A stretch of DNA of 64,000 bases from Saprospiraceae bacterium (lineage in GTDB: Bacteria; Bacteroidota; Bacteroidia; Chitinophagales; Saprospiraceae), in NCBI GenBank assembly GCA_016717265.1, contig JADKFX010000001.1, forward strand, positions 3,298,501 through 3,362,500, read 5' to 3'. Position numbers and translations under genes: made by a program. Shown piece after piece: positions 59,820 through 64,000 of this stretch (the first letter of the stretch is position 1; every line of letters begins with the position of its first letter). The notes under the pieces are model-generated. The model was not told the origin of the DNA. It made no database searches and saw nothing but the letters and a program-made list of their open reading frames with translations.

Positions 59820-61019
59820 ATGAAATTTGATATTGTAATCGCTGGAGCTGGAATTGTTGGCTTATCAACGGCTTATCAAATTCTTAAACTAAAGCCAGAT
59901 ACAAAAATTCTAATATTAGAAAAAGAAGCTGCTATAGCAACCCATCAAACAGGACACAATTCAGGGGTAATGCATTCTGGAATCTATTATAAACCGGGTT
60001 CCTATAAAGCTAAAAATTGCATACAAGGCTATCAATTATTAATTGAATTTTGTAATACCCATCAAATAGAATACAAATTAATTGGCAAATTAATCGTTGC
60101 CACTAAAAAACAGGAACAAGCGAGACTTCATACAATCTATCAAAATGGAATTCAAAATGGCTTGTCGAATTTAAAATTGCTAAGTACCACAGCAACCTTG
60201 GAATTAGAACCCAATGTAAGTTGTCTTGAATCGATCTATGTGCCGCAAGCAGGAATTATAGATTATAAAATAATTGCTCAAAAATTGAAAACTGAAATTG
60301 AAAATAAAGGTTCTGCAATTGAGATTGGAAAAAAAATAATAGAAATTAAACCAAGCAACACAGGTTTCATTGTTAAAAATGAGGATGGATCTGAATACGA
60401 AACTGAATTTTTTATAAATTGTGCGGGTCTACAGTCAGATCGTATTGCAAAATTAAGCGGCTTAAAATTAAATTTTAGAATCATTCCATTTAAAGGGAAT
60501 TATTATAAACTGAATTCTAAAAAAGCAAATATTGTAACGCATCTTATCTATCCAGTTCCCGACCCTCAGTTTCCATTTTTAGGCATTCATTATACCCGTT
60601 TAATCAATGGTGATCAAACCTTAGGGCCAAATGCTGTAATGGCTTTTGATCGGGAATCTTATCATCATAATTCAATAAATTTTAAGGATAGCTATGATAT
60701 ATTAGCATTTCCAGGTTTTTGGAAACTCATAGCCAAACATTGGAAAACAGGGATCAGCGAATATGCAAGAAATTATTCTAAAAGCTATTTTGCCAAAAAA
60801 GCCTCTGAAATGACCCCGGGTATTACATCTGATGACCTCCAACCGGCAGGTTGTGGAATTCGTGCTCAAGTAGTTGATATTCATGGTAACATGGTTGAAG
60901 ATTTTGTAGCGATCCGCAAATCAAAAATGATTCATATTTGCAATGCACCTTCTCCAGCCGCAACTGCTGGATTATCAATTGGCAAACAAATTGCGAATTG
61001 GTATCTTGAGATGCACTAA
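59820..61019 (+). CDS. lhgO: L-2-hydroxyglutarate oxidase LhgO
   Basis: 399 residues of a FAD-dependent oxidoreductase. DIVIAGAGIVGLSTAYQIL is the dinucleotide-binding Rossmann motif; TGHNSGVMHSGIYYKPGS, FINCAGLQSDRIAKLSG and IPFKGNYYKLN match L-2-hydroxyglutarate dehydrogenase/oxidase; the end (HICNAPSPAATAGLSIG) closes the FAD site. It converts L-2-hydroxyglutarate to 2-oxoglutarate, passing electrons to oxygen or quinone. Lies ~90 bases after the hydrolase gene and 50 before the biotin carrier gene. Confidence 0.92.
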   Translation: MKFDIVIAGAGIVGLSTAYQILKLKPDTKILILEKEAAIATHQTGHNSGVMHSGIYYKPGSYKAKNCIQGYQLLIEFCNTHQIEYKLIGKLIVATKKQEQARLHTIYQNGIQNGLSNLKLLSTTATLELEPNVSCLESIYVPQAGIIDYKIIAQKLKTEIENKGSAIEIGKKIIEIKPSNTGFIVKNEDGSEYETEFFINCAGLQSDRIAKLSGLKLNFRIIPFKGNYYKLNSKKANIVTHLIYPVPDPQFPFLGIHYTRLINGDQTLGPNAVMAFDRESYHHNSINFKDSYDILAFPGFWKLIAKHWKTGISEYARNYSKSYFAKKASEMTPGITSDDLQPAGCGIRAQVVDIHGNMVEDFVAIRKSKMIHICNAPSPAATAGLSIGKQIANWYLEMH

Positions 61020-61069
61020 ACAACTATAATCCTTAGCTGCTAACGATTATCTTTGCATTTCTTTAAATT

Positions 61070-61564
61070 ATGGAAACTAAACCTACTTTTCAGGCGATTT
61101 GTGGCGAACATATAATTCGTGCAACAGAAGATGAAATTTCTGAGAAAGGAATTTCCAAAATTGCGCCTGACACATATCGTATACTCCACAACAATAAAAA
61201 TTTTCAAGCTTCGATTACGAATATCTCCTTATTAGACAATACTATTGAATTAAAAATTGGAAAACGAAAAAAAATAATTCAAATTAAAAATCCAATCCAG
61301 CAATTAATTCAAACGCTCGGTTATAATGATTCAAAAGCGAATCATTTAGATTCTCTACAAGCTCCTATGCCCGGGATGGTATTAGAAATTCCAATTCAAG
61401 TTGGAGATTTGGTTCTAAAAGGAGATCATCTTATTACTTTGGAAGCCATGAAAATGGAAAATATCCTAAAAGCAACTCAGGAAGGAAAAATCAAAGAAAT
61501 TCGAGTTTTAAAAGGAGATAAAATTGAAAAAAATCAAATTCTCATTACGTTTTCTGAAAAGTGA
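61070..61564 (+). CDS. Biotin carboxyl carrier protein
   Basis: 164 residues. The C-terminal biotinyl domain has LEAMKMENILKA with the biotin-accepting Lys at residue 128 and a preceding PMPGMVLEIPIQVGD hairpin; the N-terminal half is a linker. It carries CO2 on biotin for a carboxylase. First gene of a three-gene unit: its stop overlaps the start of the mutase-like gene (TGATG), and the biotin carboxylase follows. Confidence 0.92.
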   Translation: METKPTFQAICGEHIIRATEDEISEKGISKIAPDTYRILHNNKNFQASITNISLLDNTIELKIGKRKKIIQIKNPIQQLIQTLGYNDSKANHLDSLQAPMPGMVLEIPIQVGDLVLKGDHLITLEAMKMENILKATQEGKIKEIRVLKGDKIEKNQILITFSEK

Positions 61565-62592
61565 TGAAAACAAATGAATTCATTGGAAATTGGCCAGCAC
61601 AAAACAAAGATTCTTGGCTTCGTCAAATCATAGAAGAAAACGCAGCTAAAGTACTGCCACCAACTAATTTTCACATTGAAGACGAGATCTTTGCAAATGC
61701 ATTTGCATTTCCTACAGATTTAACAAATGAAGGAAACGTTTTAAAATCGAATGGCACTCTTGATTTTTGGAAAAGCGGACTAGAAATCAGAATTTCAAAT
61801 CCAGAAGAAGCAAAATTAAAATTAGACCACGCGCTTACACAGGGTGCAGAATATATCCATTTTATTTTCGAACTTGAACCTGATATTAAAACCACTGATT
61901 ATTTACTCCATCAAGTTTATTTAGACCTCATTGCAAGTCGCTGGAGTTTTGATGCAACTTGTGATTTAAATAATTTTAAAAATAATTTACTTGACAAGTA
62001 TGGTAATTCATGCAAAATATATCAAACAGGTGCTGCGCAAAATAATATAAAAAACCAGGTAGATTTATTTTCCCGATTTTATGTATCCAATTTAAATTCC
62101 TGGGCTGATAACTTAATTAATTTACTTGAAAATTTAAAAATCTGTAATAAAATAAATGAACATATTATTTTTGAAATTTATTTAAATCATGATTTTCTTT
62201 TAAATATTTGTGCCTCCAGAGCCTTAAAACTAGTAATCCATAAACTGTGGGCTACCTTAAATATTTCGATTCTCCCAATCATAGAATTGCATATAGATCG
62301 TCAAAGTTTAACTTCCGATTTTCATTCTAACTTATATAAGATAGCATCTATTTGTTTATCCGCTTCTATTGCAAACGGTGATTATATAGTAATTCCAGAT
62401 GCAAAAATGTTACAGAGTTCATCTGAATTGCAAGCGATAAAATCTACATTACATATACAACATATTTTAAAACAAGAGGCATACATGGATAGACTTTTAG
62501 ATGCCTCGGCGGGCTCCTATTTTATGGAAGATCTAACAGAAAAAATCTCAAAAAATATTTGGTTCCAACTCCAAAATAAACTCAATACATGA
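61564..62592 (+). CDS. Methylmalonyl-CoA mutase-like subunit
   Basis: 342 residues from ATG 61564 (a GTG three bases earlier overlaps the BCCP stop). It shows a mutase small-subunit-like pattern: a TIM-barrel-like order with LLNICASRALKLVIHKLWAT and RLLDASAGSYFMEDLTEKIS in place of the LDPAxGSyyIExLT of MutA. It lacks a recognisable B12-binding domain (no DxHxxG). In MutAB the small subunit is non-catalytic, so this may be structural or a decayed relative. Finding it between biotin carrier and carboxylase genes is unusual; a propionate/methylmalonate pathway is plausible. Confidence 0.7.
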   Translation: MKTNEFIGNWPAQNKDSWLRQIIEENAAKVLPPTNFHIEDEIFANAFAFPTDLTNEGNVLKSNGTLDFWKSGLEIRISNPEEAKLKLDHALTQGAEYIHFIFELEPDIKTTDYLLHQVYLDLIASRWSFDATCDLNNFKNNLLDKYGNSCKIYQTGAAQNNIKNQVDLFSRFYVSNLNSWADNLINLLENLKICNKINEHIIFEIYLNHDFLLNICASRALKLVIHKLWATLNISILPIIELHIDRQSLTSDFHSNLYKIASICLSASIANGDYIVIPDAKMLQSSSELQAIKSTLHIQHILKQEAYMDRLLDASAGSYFMEDLTEKISKNIWFQLQNKLNT

Positions 62593-64000
62593 TTAAGAAA
62601 ATTTTAATAGCAAATCGTGGAGAAATTGCATTGCGTATCATGCGCACTGCAAAAAAAATGGGAATTAAAACAGTTGCTGTATTTAGTGAAGCAGATCGAA
62701 ATGCAAAACATACACTTTTTGCTGATGAAGCAGTCTATATTGGGCCTGCTGCTTCAAGAGAATCCTATTTAAAAATGGATACTATTATTTCTGCAGCTAA
62801 ATCAACAGGAGCAGATGCAATTCATCCAGGTTATGGTTTTTTAAGTGAGAATGCTGCATTTGTTACCGCTGTAACACAAAATGATATAATATTTATCGGT
62901 CCACCAGCTGCATCGATGATACAGATGGGTAGTAAGATTGAAGCAAAACAAACTGCAAGAAAGAAAAATGTACCGCTCGTACCTGGCACTGACAAAGCAA
63001 TTGAATCTATTGAAGAAGCTACTGAAATTGCAAAACAAACAGGCTTTCCTTTATTAATAAAAGCATCTGCTGGTGGTGGAGGTAAAGGAATGCGTTTAGT
63101 GCAGCATGCAAATGAATTGGAGGAGCAATTAAAATCAGCATCCAATGAAGCCATGTCTGCTTTTGGAAATGGGGCTGTTTTTATTGAAAAGTTTATTTCT
63201 AAACCACGTCATATTGAAATTCAAGTTTTAACAGATACCCATGGAAACGGTGTGTATTTATTTGAACGGGAATGTAGTATCCAAAGACGACATCAAAAAA
63301 TTATTGAAGAGGCCCCTTCCTCTTGTTTAACACCTTTTATCAGAAAACAAATGGGAATAGATGCTGTGAATTTAGCACTTTCCTGTGGCTATGTAGGGGC
63401 TGGAACCGTCGAATTTTTAGTAGATGAAAATATGAATTATTATTTTCTGGAAATGAATACCAGATTACAAGTTGAACATACTGTTACGGAGATGATCACA
63501 GGTTTAGATTTGGTCCAATTACAAATTCAAATAGCAGAAGGCAACGCATTGCCATTTAATCAAGAAGATTTAAAAATCAATGGTCATAGTATGGAATTGA
63601 GAATTTGTGCAGAAGATCCTACGAATCATTTTCTTCCAAGTATTGGTATACTCACAAAATACAAAACTCCAAAAGCAAATTACATTCGCGTAGATGATTG
63701 TTATGAAGAAGGCATGGAAATTCCAATCCATTACGATCCGATGATTGGAAAATTAATTTCATTCGGTAAAAATCGATTAGAAGCTATTGAAAATTTAAAA
63801 TTTGGCATTCAGCATTTTGAAATAGAAGGTGTAGAAACCACTTTAGATTTTGGTCATTTTGTGTTGGAACATCCAGATTTTATTCAGGGCCAATTCGATA
63901 CAGGTTTTATTGAAAAATACTATTCACAATATTTAGATACATTCAACGACCAGGAGGAATCCGAAGCAATAGGATATATTGCATTGTTTGCATACCTTCA
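62589..64000 (+). CDS. Biotin carboxylase subunit (AccC/PccA-like), cut by window end
   Basis: At least 470 residues, continuing beyond the window. MIKKILIANRGEIALRIMRT is the biotin-carboxylase N-domain, followed by HPGYGFLSENAAF, the ATP-grasp glycine-rich loop KASAGGGGKGMRL, the catalytic ECSIQRRHQKIIEEAPS and EMNTRLQVEHTVTE. Together with the BCCP gene it could serve acetyl-, propionyl- or methylcrotonyl-CoA carboxylase; the mutase-like neighbour favours propionyl-CoA. The start overlaps the previous stop by 4 bases (ATGA). Confidence 0.93.
   Translation, partial: MIKKILIANRGEIALRIMRTAKKMGIKTVAVFSEADRNAKHTLFADEAVYIGPAASRESYLKMDTIISAAKSTGADAIHPGYGFLSENAAFVTAVTQNDIIFIGPPAASMIQMGSKIEAKQTARKKNVPLVPGTDKAIESIEEATEIAKQTGFPLLIKASAGGGGKGMRLVQHANELEEQLKSASNEAMSAFGNGAVFIEKFISKPRHIEIQVLTDTHGNGVYLFERECSIQRRHQKIIEEAPSSCLTPFIRKQMGIDAVNLALSCGYVGAGTVEFLVDENMNYYFLEMNTRLQVEHTVTEMITGLDLVQLQIQIAEGNALPFNQEDLKINGHSMELRICAEDPTNHFLPSIGILTKYKTPKANYIRVDDCYEEGMEIPIHYDPMIGKLISFGKNRLEAIENLKFGIQHFEIEGVETTLDFGHFVLEHPDFIQGQFDTGFIEKYYSQYLDTFNDQEESEAIGYIALFAYL

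Overview
This is AT-rich bacterial DNA from a member of the Bacteroidota, probably a Saprospiria- or Chitinophagia-like lineage (inference; no rRNA is present). Support comes from type IX secretion (T9SS) C-terminal sorting domains, a SusC-like TonB receptor, TAnnTTTG-type -7 promoter elements lying directly at start codons, few visible Shine-Dalgarno sites, futalosine-pathway menaquinone genes (mqnA, mqnE) and Bacteroidota-only families (DUF6660, fused CzcA-TolC).

Left chromosomal part (1-16.6 kb): end of an MFS transporter, a glycosyltransferase/epimerase pair, recQ, a GH19 lysozyme/chitinase, a DUF5995 gene, a run of secreted proteins with phage-tail-fibre-like repeats, a lipoprotein, two decayed genes and a hipBA toxin-antitoxin pair with a palindromic operator. 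It ends in a tandem array with an exact 135-bp period, built from a degenerate tRNA-Pro 3' half plus hairpins. The left edge of the array looks like the end of an older integrated element.

Mobile island (16,594-46,532): about 29.9 kb between two 45-bp direct copies of the tRNA-Pro 3' half, with a tyrosine integrase beside the left copy. Contents in order: small and broken accessory genes (a deleted ArdC copy, a RES-like protein, a twice-frameshifted DUF2971 gene), an anti-restriction-like ArdC/RadC pair, a 12-kb metal-efflux block (CDF, P1B ATPase, CzcB, fused CzcA-CzcC, metal-binding lipoproteins), a VirD4/TraG-like coupling ATPase, a serine recombinase, a RepO-like initiator with an iteron/DnaA-box origin candidate, an XRE regulator with a RuvC-like protein, and a poorly understood cargo cluster at 40.5-46.3 kb. 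That cluster has a kinase-like unknown, a YggS-type PLP protein, a cytosolic class-A beta-lactamase-fold hydrolase and a C39-like peptidase, divergent from a threonine-synthase-like PLP enzyme with an unfamiliar N-terminal domain; a candidate structured small RNA lies between them. A palindrome of the form TTTGCC-N5-GGCAAA recurs upstream of the island's transfer, replication and ArdC/RadC units and of the XRE gene, suggesting one island-wide regulon. No relaxase was seen, so the element is more likely mobilizable or decayed than self-transmissible.

Right chromosomal part (46.5-64 kb): tRNA-Pro, a four-helix-bundle protein, tRNA-Ser, dnaA, mqnA, a histidine phosphatase, mqnE, a GT2 glycosyltransferase apparently read from a leaderless mRNA, then a nutrient/secretion cluster (TonB receptor, two T9SS-exported alpha/beta-hydrolase paralogs of which one has lost its catalytic motif, an aldo-keto reductase), L-2-hydroxyglutarate oxidase, and a biotin-carboxylase operon that includes a methylmalonyl-CoA-mutase-like subunit and runs off the window.

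Several broken genes on the island (DUF2971 twice, the SPFH lipoprotein once) are interrupted only by single-base changes in homopolymers, so assembly error cannot be excluded.
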